The notes below the pieces were generated by a model. It was not told where the DNA came from. It ran no database searches and saw only the letters and a list, made by a program, of their open reading frames with translations. A DNA stretch of 64,000 nucleotides from Leeuwenhoekiella sp. (GTDB lineage: Bacteria; Bacteroidota; Bacteroidia; Flavobacteriales; Flavobacteriaceae). The translations under genes were made by a program, and so were the position numbers. Positions 1 through 10,273 of this stretch are shown here, piece by piece. The DNA lies in assembly GCA_002708845.1 (NCBI GenBank), contig PAPI01000022.1:248001-312000 (forward strand), given 5' to 3'. Each line of letters opens with the position of its first letter. The stretch's first letter is position 1.

Positions 1-399
1 TTTAAGTTCGGAGTCAAATAAATAAAAGTCGGGCGTACAGGCGGCATCGTAGGCTTTGGCTACTTCCTGATTCTCATCAAACAGATAGGGGAAGCTGTAA
101 TTGTATTTGCGGGCGGTTTCCCTCATTTGCCATGGACCGTCTTCCGGGTAAGCTTCAATATCATTACTGCTGATGGCGACAAAACCAAAACCTAAAACCC
201 GGTAATCGTTTGCTACGCGCACAATCTCGTTATTCACGTGTTTGACAAAAGGACAATGATTGCATATAAACATGACCACTGTTCCCAATTCACCGGCGAT
301 ATCCGTCAGGGTTTCATACGAGTTGGTAAGCGGATTTTGCAGTGAAAAAAACGGAGCAATTGTTCCTAAAGGAAGCATTGTTGATTCGGTTCTTGCCAT
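1..399 (-). CDS. Thioredoxin-like (AhpC/TSA-fold) protein, 3' end cut off
   Basis: The 133 codons visible begin at an ATG at 399 and run off the left edge of the window. The protein starts MARTEST and carries the motif CNHCPFVK with Cys46 and Cys49, which is the redox site of a family of cytoplasmic thioredoxin-like/redoxin proteins common in Bacteroidota. No signal peptide is seen. These proteins are usually annotated as thioredoxin family proteins without a defined substrate; a thiol-reductase or peroxide-reducing role is inferred from the fold only. The gene is divergent from the next one, with 212 bp between them. The family call is firm and the function is open. Confidence 0.8.
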   Translation of the reverse strand, partial: MARTESTMLPLGTIAPFFSLQNPLTNSYETLTDIAGELGTVVMFICNHCPFVKHVNNEIVRVANDYRVLGFGFVAISSNDIEAYPEDGPWQMRETARKYNYSFPYLFDENQEVAKAYDAACTPDFYLFDSELK

Positions 400-479
400 A
401 GCACGAAGATTTTTAAGTAGTGCAATATAGGTAAGCAAGAGTTGAGATTTGTTACAAATACTAAAGTTGTTTTAAATCT

Positions 480-510
480 TTGGGGCAGCTGCTTTGCCTT
501 TGTAACTTTA
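480..510 (+). promoter_or_regulatory. Bacteroidota-type promoter for the 612-1255 operon
   Basis: TTG at 480-482, a 20-nt spacer and TAACTTTA at 503-510 match the TTG / TAnnTTTG promoter of Bacteroidota except for the last base. The start of transcription would lie near 517, leaving a leader of about 95 nt. The same TTG-N20-TAACTTTA arrangement recurs at 61903-61933. Confidence 0.4.
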
Positions 511-611
511 ATGAAATACACTTGAGGTCTAATTGTCAAGGTTATTCAAGTTTTTCTAAAAAGGAGTTACAACTAATCTAAACTCGGTCAATCGAGTAAA
601 ACCAAAATATT

Positions 612-917
612 ATGAAAAATACATATAGTTCGCTTTCTAAAGCGATAGAAGATTTAAAGGACAAAGGTTACGATACCGATTTTAATCTGGTAGATGAAGG
701 GATTGAATCCAAGCATCTAAAGAAAACCTGGAACGCCGGACAAATCGAAGTAGAGGATGCGATGCGTTTTGAAGGAATGACCAACCCAGGAGACAACTCT
801 GTACTTTATGTGATTAATACAGACAGCGGCGAAAAAGGCTTGTTGGTTGATGCCTATGGAGCTTACAGTGGTCAGATTTCTCAGGAAATGATTCAAAAGC
901 TGAAGATCGAACATTAA
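612..917 (+). CDS. Conserved small protein (often labelled PRPP synthetase-like)
   Basis: This 101-residue soluble protein starts MKNTYSSLSKAIEDL. Flavobacterial homologues are frequently labelled phosphoribosylpyrophosphate synthetase, but the sequence is far too short for that enzyme and shows no PRPP-binding loop, so that name should not be trusted. The middle contains an acidic stretch (QIEVEDAMRFEG) followed by a GEKGLLVDAYGAYSG segment that looks like a compact alpha/beta fold. Its TAA overlaps the ATG of the next gene by one base, so the two are probably translationally coupled. The function is unknown. Confidence 0.8.
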   Translation: MKNTYSSLSKAIEDLKDKGYDTDFNLVDEGIESKHLKKTWNAGQIEVEDAMRFEGMTNPGDNSVLYVINTDSGEKGLLVDAYGAYSGQISQEMIQKLKIEH

Positions 918-1255
918 TGGAAAACAACTTAAGTTGGGCTGAATTTGAACGCGTGGAAATGCGTGTAGGTACAATAATGACTGTAAGTGACTTCCCCGAG
1001 GCCCGAAAGCCGGCTTTTCAGTTGCAGATTGATTTTGGCGATGCGATAGGCATCCGCAAGACATCGGCGCAAATAACTAAAAAGTATGATCGCACCGAAT
1101 TGGTAGGTAAACAGGTTATTGCGGTGGTCAACTTTCCGAAAAAGCAGATTGCCAATTTTATGAGCGAATGTCTGGTTCTGGGAGCAGTTGATGGAGATGC
1201 AGTAACGTTATTGAGTCCTGATCTGCCGGTTAAAAACGGATTGCGCATTGGCTAG
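917..1255 (+). CDS. csaA: CsaA-like tRNA-binding protein (EMAP/OB fold)
   Basis: The 112 residues form a complete stand-alone EMAP-type OB fold. Recognisable elements are ERVEMRVGTI near residue 12, SAQITKKYD near 52, and VIAVVNFPKKQI near 70. This is the CsaA/YgjH class, which binds the outer corner of tRNA and has been linked to chaperone-like and secretion-support activity in Bacillus. The start ATG overlaps the preceding stop (TAATG). A strong terminator-like hairpin follows after a structured RNA-like element. Family membership is clear; the precise cellular role in Bacteroidota is not established. Confidence 0.85.
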   Translation: MENNLSWAEFERVEMRVGTIMTVSDFPEARKPAFQLQIDFGDAIGIRKTSAQITKKYDRTELVGKQVIAVVNFPKKQIANFMSECLVLGAVDGDAVTLLSPDLPVKNGLRIG

Positions 1256-1350
1256 CCCTTGCGATAGCGATAGCAGCGGCATCCTTTTTTGAGCCTAAGG
1301 CGAAAAAAAGATATAGCGGATAGCGCGGTGCTTTAGCAATCGCCCAAAAA
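1256..1350 (+). ncRNA. Candidate structured RNA, Flavo-1-like
   Basis: Directly after the csaA-like stop lies a G+C-rich element with nested pairing: ATC-C-TTTTTT (1281-1290) pairs with AAAAAA-A-GAT (1303-1312), enclosing the small hairpin GCCTAAGGC at 1293-1301. The flanks carry AGCGGCATCC on the left and AGCGGATAGCGCGG on the right. From memory this layout recurs behind many flavobacterial genes and resembles the Flavo-1 RNA motif; that match is recall, not a search. It may instead be an intergenic repeat. Only one copy was seen here. Confidence 0.35.
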
Positions 1351-1352
1351 TT

Positions 1353-1389
1353 AAAAACCCACACTTCAATCGAAATGTGGGTTTTTTAT
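1353..1389. terminator. Bidirectional rho-independent terminator
   Basis: AAAAACCCACA pairs with TGTGGGTTTTTT around a short loop. The stem is followed by T-runs on either strand, so it can end both the csaA-like transcript and the convergent DUF779 operon. Confidence 0.8.
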
Positions 1390-1404
1390 TGAGGTCTGTC
1401 TAAT

Positions 1405-1779
1405 TTATTCTTCCCCGCTACGGGTAGGGCTGAGGTCCTTAGCCTCGTCGGGGGTATACATACGGGATTTGATTACAAATCGTATCCCTAAGGGTATTTC
1501 TAACGAAAAACTTGAGCCACGACCGGACGTGATATCTACAGTGAGTTGGGTATGCTTCCAGTATTCAAACTGGTCTTTTGACATAAAAAACTCACAGCCG
1601 TGAATGGTGCCCAGATACACATCAGTCTCATTGATCATGAGGTCACCCTTAGGGAAACACATAGGCGAGGAGCCGTCGCAACAACCCCCGCTTTGGTGAA
1701 ACATGAGTTCACCGTGTTGCTCCCGTAACTGATCAATTATCTCTTTTGCGGCATCTGTAGCCTGTACCCGTTGCGTCAT
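1405..1779 (-). CDS. DUF779 protein, aldehyde dehydrogenase partner
   Basis: This 124-residue protein has the Cys-rich DUF779 signature HQSGGCCDGSSPMC (His28, Cys33, Cys34, Cys41), which looks like a metal or redox site. In many bacteria DUF779 genes sit next to an aldehyde dehydrogenase of the ExaC/AldB type, and the same is true here: it lies 10 bp downstream of the dehydrogenase on the same strand and is surely co-transcribed. The function of the family is not established; a role in dehydrogenase maturation or protection is only an inference from this linkage. The last ~15 residues are polar and variable. Confidence 0.85.
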   Translation of the reverse strand: MTQRVQATDAAKEIIDQLREQHGELMFHQSGGCCDGSSPMCFPKGDLMINETDVYLGTIHGCEFFMSKDQFEYWKHTQLTVDITSGRGSSFSLEIPLGIRFVIKSRMYTPDEAKDLSPTRSGEE

Positions 1780-1789
1780 AATTTGGTTT

Positions 1790-3313
1790 TTAGAAAAAGC
1801 CCATTGCTTTTTTATCGTAAGAAATCAACATGTTTTTGGTGTGACGGTAATGTGCCAACATCATTTTGTGATTTTCACGACCGATACCTGATTTTTTGTA
1901 TCCGCCAAACGGTGCGTGAGCAGGATAATTATGGTAATTATTTACCCAAACACGACCGGCTTTTATGGCTCTCGAAATTTGATAGGCCTGATGCGTATCA
2001 CGCGTCCATACCCCGGCACCCAGACCGTAGAGCGTGTCATTGGCGATCTCAATGGCTTCGGCTTCATCTTTAAAGGTGGTTACGCAAAGTACAGGTCCAA
2101 AAATTTCTTCCTGAAATACGCGCATTTTGTTGTTTCCTTTTAAAATAGTAGGCTGAACGTAATAACCGCCTTCAAGGCCTTCATTATAAGCAGAGCCACC
2201 GCCGCAAAGTACTTCGGCACCTTCATCTTTACCAATATTAATGTAGTTGAGAATTTTCTCATACTGGTCGTTTGAGGCCTGTGCACCCATCATCGTATCC
2301 GAGCTCAGCGGATGACCCAGTTTAATCGCTTTAGTACGTTCTACCACGCGTTCTATAAACTTATCGTAAATGCTTTCCTGTACCAATAATCGGGATGGGC
2401 AGGTGCAAACCTCACCCTGATTGAGGGCAAACATTACGGCACCTTCAAGGCATTTATCAAAGAATTCATCATCTGCATCCATCACGCTTTCAAAGAACAC
2501 ATTAGGCGATTTACCTCCTAATTCAAGCGTAACCGGAGTAATATTTTTAGAGGCGTATTGCATAATCAATTGCCCTGTGGTGGTCTCACCGGTGAATGCA
2601 ATTTTATTGATGCGGGAACTAGAGGCGAGAGGCTTACCGGCTTCGGCACCAAAGCCGTTAACGATGTTAAGCACACCGGCTGGAAGAATATCTTCTATCA
2701 ATTCCATCAAAATTAGAATACCTACCGGAGTTTGCTCTGCGGGTTTGAGCACTACACAATTACCGGCAGCAAGAGCAGGAGCCAGTTTCCAGGTTGCCAT
2801 AAGTATTGGGAAATTCCACGGAATAATTTGACCTACAACGCCAAGGGGTTCGGTTACGTTAAGGCAAACTGTGTTGCTGTCCAGTTCGCTCACCGAGCCT
2901 TCTTCGGCACGAATAACACCTGCAAAATACCTGAAATGATCTACGGCCAGGGGTAAATCGGCTGCGCGGGTCTCGCGGATGGCTTTCCCGTTATCCCAGG
3001 TTTCAGCGCGGGCAAGAGCCTCGAGGTTATTTTCCATCACATCTGCTATTTTGAGCAGGAGGTTACTTCGGTAAGCGGCTGAAGAATTATTCCACTCCGG
3101 AGCGGCTTCCCAGGCGGCGTCAATTGCTTTTTCTACGTCCTCTGCAGTAGAGCGTGGAATGCGTGTAAAATTAGCGCCGTCAACAGGAGATACATTATCA
3201 AAGTATTGTCCCTTTACCGGAGCGGTCCATTTACCACCAATAAAATTCTCATACTGGTCTTTAAATTTGGGCTTCTCGACAACGTTTGCGGAAGCGGTTT
3301 GTACATCACTCAT
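1790..3313 (-). CDS. NAD-dependent aldehyde dehydrogenase (ExaC/AldB type)
   Basis: At 507 residues this is a full-length aldehyde dehydrogenase. It shows Asn167 (PWNFP), Lys190 of the cofactor site, the general base Glu264 in LELGGKSP, and the nucleophile Cys303 in GEVCTCPSR. The double-Cys form and the length fit the acetaldehyde/short-chain aldehyde branch (ExaC, AldB), which oxidises aldehydes to acids in the cytoplasm. It is first in an operon with the DUF779 gene and divergent from an AraC-type regulator. A -7-like TAACTTTA at 3390-3397 lacks a good -33 element, as expected of an activator-dependent promoter. The natural substrate cannot be read from the sequence. Confidence 0.93.
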   Translation of the reverse strand: MSDVQTASANVVEKPKFKDQYENFIGGKWTAPVKGQYFDNVSPVDGANFTRIPRSTAEDVEKAIDAAWEAAPEWNNSSAAYRSNLLLKIADVMENNLEALARAETWDNGKAIRETRAADLPLAVDHFRYFAGVIRAEEGSVSELDSNTVCLNVTEPLGVVGQIIPWNFPILMATWKLAPALAAGNCVVLKPAEQTPVGILILMELIEDILPAGVLNIVNGFGAEAGKPLASSSRINKIAFTGETTTGQLIMQYASKNITPVTLELGGKSPNVFFESVMDADDEFFDKCLEGAVMFALNQGEVCTCPSRLLVQESIYDKFIERVVERTKAIKLGHPLSSDTMMGAQASNDQYEKILNYINIGKDEGAEVLCGGGSAYNEGLEGGYYVQPTILKGNNKMRVFQEEIFGPVLCVTTFKDEAEAIEIANDTLYGLGAGVWTRDTHQAYQISRAIKAGRVWVNNYHNYPAHAPFGGYKKSGIGRENHKMMLAHYRHTKNMLISYDKKAMGFF

Positions 3314-3389
3314 AAGATTTGTCTTTATTAAATTATACGTCTTTGTTTTGCTTTTGAAGTGGGGAAACTGCTGTAAGCTTTATGATATC

Positions 3390-3397
3390 TAAAGTTA
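3390..3397 (-). promoter_or_regulatory. Possible -7 box of the aldehyde dehydrogenase operon
   Basis: TAACTTTA on the minus strand resembles TAnnTTTG, but no TTG occurs at 19-21 nt upstream. The 271-bp gap between the divergent dehydrogenase and araC genes is where regulator binding would be expected. No clear operator repeat was picked out. Confidence 0.25.
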
Positions 3398-3584
3398 ACT
3401 AAGACCCCGGCCAAAGTGCTGACCGTTTCTATCAAATCAGTGAACTATTCTATTAATAATTAAGGATATGTAATTTTTTAGGCTCTAAAATTGTAAATTT
3501 AGTAAGCTAAAACCCGGTTATTGCGAATGCTTCAGTTGAAGTCCTAAGCATAGCATTTCTTTTAGCGGGCTGAAATATTGAATC

Positions 3585-4493
3585 ATGCAACTATCTGAAT
3601 CTTTTTATAAAAACCGAAAACTGGAGAATCTGGTAGAAAATCAGACTTCCTATACGTTGAATAATGCAGCAATGCATGTTTTTGAAACGCATCAGCAGGC
3701 AGAGCGTGTATTGCTGAGGTTTGACAAGCCGGTTTTGGCCAGTATGTTACGCGGAAAAAAAGTGATGCATCTGCGAGATCACAATAGCTTTGATTTTTTA
3801 CCAGGAGAGTCACTCATATTGCCTGCAGATGAATTGATGTGTATAGATTTTCCGGAAGCTCAGGGCGTAAATCCTACCCGTTGTCTGGCCATGGCTATCG
3901 CCGAGGATAAAATTAAACGCGTGGTGACCTTAATGAATGAAAACCTGACTAAAGATGACGGCAGCGAGTGGAGCCTGATGGATTATAATTTTCACTTCAC
4001 AAACGATGTGGGCATTTACCAGATCTTACAGCGTTTACTTTTCTTATTTACCGAAAACCATCCTTCTAAAGATTTCTTTGTAGATAATATGCTGCAGGAA
4101 CTCATCGTACGCATTTTGCAAACCAATAACCGAAAAATTTACACCGAGAAAACCTTTAAACTAAGTCCTGATAACCGCCTGTCATATATTATTGATTACA
4201 TCAGAGAACATATTCACGAACCCATTTCGGTAGAGCAATTAAGTCAAAAGGCCTGTATGAGTGAATCTAACTTTTATCGGGTTTTTAAAAATGAGTTGGG
4301 GGTCTCTCCGGTAGATTTTATCAATACCGAACGCATCAAGCTTGCGGTAAGTTTGTTGCAGGATCCCGACCGAAAAATCAAAAATGTGTATCTCGACTGT
4401 GGCTTTGAAAGCCGATCCTATTTTAACCGGGTGTTTAAGCGCATTAAGAATACTTCGCCGGGAGCCTTTCAGGCCAAAATGGCTACGCTTTAA
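3585..4493 (+). CDS. AraC-family regulator, likely of the aldehyde dehydrogenase operon
   Basis: The 302-residue protein has an N-terminal sensory half of the AraC_N type (residues ~1-190) and a C-terminal double helix-turn-helix (~200-300). The latter includes ISVEQLSQKACMSESNFYRVFK and the second-helix signature VYLDCGFESRSYFNRVFKR. It is transcribed away from the aldehyde dehydrogenase, and this divergent pairing is common for ExaC-type enzymes, so it probably senses an alcohol or aldehyde and activates that operon. This target is inferred from position. Its last four bases overlap the convergent SnoaL-like gene. Confidence 0.88.
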   Translation: MQLSESFYKNRKLENLVENQTSYTLNNAAMHVFETHQQAERVLLRFDKPVLASMLRGKKVMHLRDHNSFDFLPGESLILPADELMCIDFPEAQGVNPTRCLAMAIAEDKIKRVVTLMNENLTKDDGSEWSLMDYNFHFTNDVGIYQILQRLLFLFTENHPSKDFFVDNMLQELIVRILQTNNRKIYTEKTFKLSPDNRLSYIIDYIREHIHEPISVEQLSQKACMSESNFYRVFKNELGVSPVDFINTERIKLAVSLLQDPDRKIKNVYLDCGFESRSYFNRVFKRIKNTSPGAFQAKMATL

Positions 4494-4987
4494 ACCGGGT
4501 CTTCTTCCTCGATAATGCGCATGGCCCGCAGGTATTTAGAAAGGGCTGCGCTGCTTTGCTGCTGAATTTTAAGTTTTAAGAATTTGGTTTTACCTAAAAG
4601 CAATCCTTTAAATCCTAACGCCTGTCTCGCCCATTTACTCAGATCAAAATGGTCTGTATGTTGTAGAATCTTTCCATTTTGAAAGTAAAAGGTACCCACT
4701 ACGTGATTGACAACTTTGCGCTTTTCCGGACCAAATTTGTAAGTAGCCGTCCACTTTGCGCTGCCATTATAATCGTTTGCCTGAATGTCTGAGTAGGTCA
4801 CTTTAAGATCATCTCCCCCACGTTCTATTAGCATATACCACATCGCCCGGGCACGATCGCCTTTGATATTGCCAAAGGCAGGATCAGAAAATTCTACATT
4901 CTTATGATAACAATCTGCCATCTTACGCGGATTGTGATTTTGAAAGGCGCTGTAAAATTGTTTCAGGATTTCTTCGTTCGGATGCAT
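4490..4987 (-). CDS. SnoaL/NTF2-like protein
   Basis: This 165-residue protein starts MHPNEEILKQFYSAFQ. It has the alpha+beta pattern of the NTF2/SnoaL fold: a helix with FYSAFQNHNPRKMADCY, then FSDPAFGNIKG, and a C-terminal sheet with VVGTFYFQNGKILQHTDHFD. SnoaL-like proteins are cone-shaped pockets used either as enzymes on small hydrophobic substrates or as binding domains, and no specific reaction can be assigned. The C-terminal ~40 residues (GLLLGKTKFLKLKIQQ onward) are basic and lie outside the usual domain. It overlaps the convergent araC gene by 4 bp. Confidence 0.8.
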   Translation of the reverse strand: MHPNEEILKQFYSAFQNHNPRKMADCYHKNVEFSDPAFGNIKGDRARAMWYMLIERGGDDLKVTYSDIQANDYNGSAKWTATYKFGPEKRKVVNHVVGTFYFQNGKILQHTDHFDLSKWARQALGFKGLLLGKTKFLKLKIQQQSSAALSKYLRAMRIIEEEDPV

Positions 4988-5028
4988 AGCTTATTAACTG
5001 AAGTGGAAAGTTAGCCGTTTCCTGATTA

Positions 5029-5421
5029 TTATGCTCCAAATAAGGGTTTTAGTTTTTCCCTGCCTTCATAGAGCAGCCATAATTCAATGGCAAAGAACAC
5101 GAGCCCGATAATCAGTCCACTGGGTTCGTTTACAAGATGAACGAGCAGAATACCCACCATAATCGGGAATAGCATCAGAGCTCCCAGTGTACGTAGCGGC
5201 TTAAAAATTACAAGTACGCCGCCTATAATTTCAACAACGGCTACAAGAGGCATGAGCCAACCTATAGTTTCAAACGCACCCATAATTTCAAGCATTTCTG
5301 CGGGGATATCTTCGGGCATAGGCATATAGTTAAAGAGTTTATTGAGACCCGAATTGATGAACATCAGCCCAAATAGGATGCTGACGACAAGTATAATTTT
5401 AGTTTTCACGATAACAAACAT
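5029..5421 (-). CDS. DoxX-like integral membrane protein
   Basis: The 130 residues form four hydrophobic segments (about 8-25, 50-72, 78-98, 103-122). They carry the DoxX-type features FINSGLNKLF after the first segment and PLVAVVEIIGGVLVIF in the second. DoxX-like proteins are small inner-membrane proteins, some linked to terminal oxidases or thiosulfate:quinone oxidoreductase, but most flavobacterial copies are uncharacterised. It follows the SnoaL-like gene by 41 bp with the same orientation in reverse order, so co-transcription is possible. The fold class is clear and the role is unknown. Confidence 0.8.
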   Translation of the reverse strand: MFVIVKTKIILVVSILFGLMFINSGLNKLFNYMPMPEDIPAEMLEIMGAFETIGWLMPLVAVVEIIGGVLVIFKPLRTLGALMLFPIMVGILLVHLVNEPSGLIIGLVFFAIELWLLYEGREKLKPLFGA

Positions 5422-5583
5422 GGCTGGTTAGTTACTTGATTTACGTGCCGCTTGAGGTGGCTGAGTATAAAAGTATTGAAATTTCGGATTGAATTTTAAG
5501 TCTTCCTTAAGATTTTACAGGCGGTAATTTCGAGTGCATTTCTCTAAATTGAAGTGATTTTTTTAGAATTTCAATCGATGTAA

Positions 5584-5619
5584 ATAGGCATAAGCTATCA
5601 TTTTATAAATTGTATAGAT
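5584..5619 (+). promoter_or_regulatory. OxyR-like operator upstream of katG
   Basis: ATAG-N7-CTAT (5584-5598) matches the OxyR half-site pattern ATAGnTnnnAnCTAT except for one position. A second, weaker copy ATAA-N7-AGAT (5605-5619) follows with a 6-nt instead of 7-nt gap. It lies 71 bp before the katG start, a plausible place for a peroxide-responsive activator. Confidence 0.4.
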
Positions 5620-5680
5620 TGAGTTTATGATTTAAGCTCAATTTTAAATGGTTTCTTTATGCTGGAAAAATTTCACTTAA

Positions 5681-7936
<2,256 letters not shown>

Positions 7937-7959
7937 TAGGTTAGATTAATTATTGTTTG

Positions 7960-7987
7960 AAAGGCGGCCCGTTGTGGCCGCCTTTTC
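7960..7987 (+). terminator. Terminator of katG
   Basis: AAAGGCGGCC pairs perfectly with GGCCGCCTTT across a 6-nt loop and is followed by T-rich sequence. Confidence 0.85.
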
Positions 7988-8127
7988 CATTTTTTATTGC
8001 GCAGAACTAGTTTTCTTAAAATCCTTATGAATAATTAGATTTAAGTAAAACCTTTTACTTATTTGTAATTTTATAAGGTTAAGTTATTAACTTTCATTTA
8101 TTTTGCGTGCTTTAAACCCCAAATCAT

Positions 8128-9942
8128 ATGAATCTGAAATTACTTGTTCTTGTAGTATTGTTTAATATTGCTTGTTTCCATGCTCAGGTTGGTGTAGGTA
8201 CAACTGTTCCTAAATCCCGTTTGGAAGTCACCGCTGCAAATTCTGTTTCACCTGCTAGTACAGATGGTATTTTAATACCCAGATTAGATGTTTTTCCGGC
8301 TATCAATCCTGGAGCTGACCAGAACAGCATGCTCATTTTTTTAAATGTGGCTTCAGGCGGTAATCCTATAGGCTATTATTACTGGAGCAATCCTCAAACT
8401 AAATGGATTGGTCTTACTACCGGTCAGACGGGCTGGTCTCTTACTGGAAACACCGGAACTGCAGATGGCACCAATTTTTTAGGAACTACAGATAATGTCC
8501 CGCTTTCTTTTCGGGTAAATAATCAAAAGGCTGGCAGACTTTCCACATCCCAAACCTTCTATGGTTATCAGGCAGGTAATGCCAATACATCAGGTAATAA
8601 CAATGTCGCTTTTGGGTCACAGGCTTTATTTAATGCTACGAATTCAAACAGTACAGCGGTGGGTTATCAGGCTTTATATTCTTTAGTAACTGGAGGTCAA
8701 AATACAGCTTTAGGCTATGAGGCGCTGAGAAATGGGACGGGGAGTGATAATACAGCATTAGGGTATCACTCCCTTAGAAATGCAACAACAGCAAATTCAA
8801 ACACGGCAGTTGGTAGGGATGCGATGTATAATACTACCAGCGGGGATGAAAATGTGGCAGTGGGTAGAGATGCCTTACTTTCTAATACTAGCGGTAATGA
8901 AAACGTCGCTGTTGGAAGAGAAACCATGCGTCTAAATACGACTGGAAGCCAGAACACCGCAATCGGTAAGAATGCATTGGCTTCTAATACCACATCTATA
9001 CAAAATACAGCCGTGGGTAAAAATACTATGATTAACAATACAACAGGAGAGAAAAACACCGGTGTTGGTTCGGAAGCTTTGAATAACAATACTACTGGGA
9101 GTTACAATACGGCAATAGGATTTGCTTCGATGTATGACAGTCAGGGAGGAAATCGTAATACTGCCTTAGGATATGAGGCTTTACGAGATACCAAATCCGA
9201 AGGTAATGTTGCAGTCGGGTTTAATGCAATGCGAGGAAACAAAACAGGTAATTATAACGTTGCTATGGGTTATGAACCCCTAAATAGAAATACAAGCGGA
9301 CTTGAAAATATTGGGATTGGCCATAATACCTTGAACACGAATACAACAGGTAGTTATAATATTGCAATAGGTACCAATGCTTTAAATAACAATACTACGG
9401 GAAGCAATAATATATTTATAGGGAACGATGCTGACGCAACGGTCACAGGGTTGACTAATTCCATTGCTATAGGTTCTGGTGCTCGTGTTGGTGTAAGTAA
9501 TAAAATACGTATGGGTAACACCAACATTACCTCTTTTGAGTCACAGGTTGCCCTAACCGTTTCTTCAGATAAGCGATTTAAAGAACAAATAAAAACAATG
9601 CCTTTGGGTCTTGACTTTATAAATGCGATTAGGCCGGTAGAGTATGTGCGTAAAAATAATACCGAAGAAACTAAAGAGTGGGGAGTGATTGCTCAGGAAT
9701 TACTGCAAGTGCTTGAAAATGCGAAGTATGATAAAGCCGGTATAATTGCTGAAGATGGTTCTGAGGATCATTATCTTTCTGTAAGGTATTCTGATCTAAT
9801 TGCGCCAATTATCAAGGCTATTCAGGAATTGAGTGCAAAGGAAGCGGAACTCCAAGAGTTAAAAGCTCAGGTTAGCGAGCAGCAGGAATTGTTATCCAAT
9901 ATGCAATCGCGTATAGAGGCTTTAGAGCAAGGAAGCAAATAG
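8128..9942 (+). CDS. Secreted beta-roll repeat protein with S74 self-cleaving chaperone domain
   Basis: The 604 residues begin with a signal peptide (LLVLVVLFNIACFHAQ). A GVGTTVPKSRLEV segment typical of Bacteroidota surface proteins follows. Residues ~140-450 hold many ~15-20-residue repeats of the form NTAxGxxALxxNTTGxx, like YadA/Hia-type left-handed beta-roll heads. Near residue 479, SSDKRFKEQI starts a peptidase S74 (endosialidase chaperone) domain, which in phage tail fibres and related proteins trimerises the stalk and then cuts itself off before the Ser. A C-terminal coiled coil (AKEAELQELKAQVSEQ) completes it. Role inferred: trimeric surface fibre. No phage genes are nearby. Confidence 0.85.
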   Translation: MNLKLLVLVVLFNIACFHAQVGVGTTVPKSRLEVTAANSVSPASTDGILIPRLDVFPAINPGADQNSMLIFLNVASGGNPIGYYYWSNPQTKWIGLTTGQTGWSLTGNTGTADGTNFLGTTDNVPLSFRVNNQKAGRLSTSQTFYGYQAGNANTSGNNNVAFGSQALFNATNSNSTAVGYQALYSLVTGGQNTALGYEALRNGTGSDNTALGYHSLRNATTANSNTAVGRDAMYNTTSGDENVAVGRDALLSNTSGNENVAVGRETMRLNTTGSQNTAIGKNALASNTTSIQNTAVGKNTMINNTTGEKNTGVGSEALNNNTTGSYNTAIGFASMYDSQGGNRNTALGYEALRDTKSEGNVAVGFNAMRGNKTGNYNVAMGYEPLNRNTSGLENIGIGHNTLNTNTTGSYNIAIGTNALNNNTTGSNNIFIGNDADATVTGLTNSIAIGSGARVGVSNKIRMGNTNITSFESQVALTVSSDKRFKEQIKTMPLGLDFINAIRPVEYVRKNNTEETKEWGVIAQELLQVLENAKYDKAGIIAEDGSEDHYLSVRYSDLIAPIIKAIQELSAKEAELQELKAQVSEQQELLSNMQSRIEALEQGSK

Positions 9943-10002
9943 GTTTTAACGTACGATTAACGTTTATGCATAATCGTGATTTGTATCTTAAAATAAAAAG
10001 AT

Positions 10003-10152
10003 ATGAGTGATTTAAAACGAAAGAATCTGGTAGAACGTAATTTGGCTGATATGCACAGGGGTGAAGGAACTCATTTTACCGAGTCTCAACGTGCCTTAAA
10101 GAAAGCTAAGGAAGAAGAAAAAGAGAATATCAACGAGGAATTGAAAGAGTAA
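10003..10152 (+). CDS. Small charged protein, 49 residues
   Basis: ATG at 10003 opens a 49-codon frame starting MSDLKRKNLVERNLADMHRG and ending in an acidic, helical KKAKEEEKENINEELKE. Its own terminator-like hairpin lies 21 bp after the stop, and the preceding 60 bp are A+T-rich as in other start regions here, so I consider it a real gene. Such Lys/Glu-rich small proteins are common in Flavobacteriia. No function is known to me. Confidence 0.6.
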   Translation: MSDLKRKNLVERNLADMHRGEGTHFTESQRALKKAKEEEKENINEELKE

Positions 10153-10172
10153 AAGTTTTAATACTACAAGAG

Positions 10173-10199
10173 AAAGAATCCAATCGGGTTCTTTTTTTT
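10173..10199 (+). terminator. Terminator of the 49-residue gene
   Basis: AAAGAATCC pairs with GGGTTCTTT over a 4-nt loop and is followed by a run of eight T. Confidence 0.75.
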
Positions 10200-10206
10200 G
10201 ATATTT

Positions 10207-10272
10207 CTAAAGCAGAATTATCATTACGGAAATCAAAGTTAGTCCTATAATAAACTCACTTGCACGGACCAT
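10207..10272 (-). CDS. Possible 21-residue membrane peptide after rlmF
   Basis: One base after the rlmF stop codon an ATG at 10272 opens a 21-codon frame that starts MVRASEFIIGLTLISVMI and is almost wholly one hydrophobic segment. The tight spacing would allow translational coupling. It may be a true mini-protein, the remnant of a longer gene, or chance; conservation in relatives would decide. Confidence 0.25.
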   Translation of the reverse strand: MVRASEFIIGLTLISVMIILL

Positions 10273-10273
10273 T

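Noticed and set aside
612-917. Phosphoribosylpyrophosphate synthetase
   Set aside because: The protein is about a third of the required length and has no PRPP-binding loop.
8128-9942. Prophage tail-fibre gene
   Set aside because: The S74 domain suggested it, but a Sec signal is present and no structural, packaging or lysis genes are nearby.
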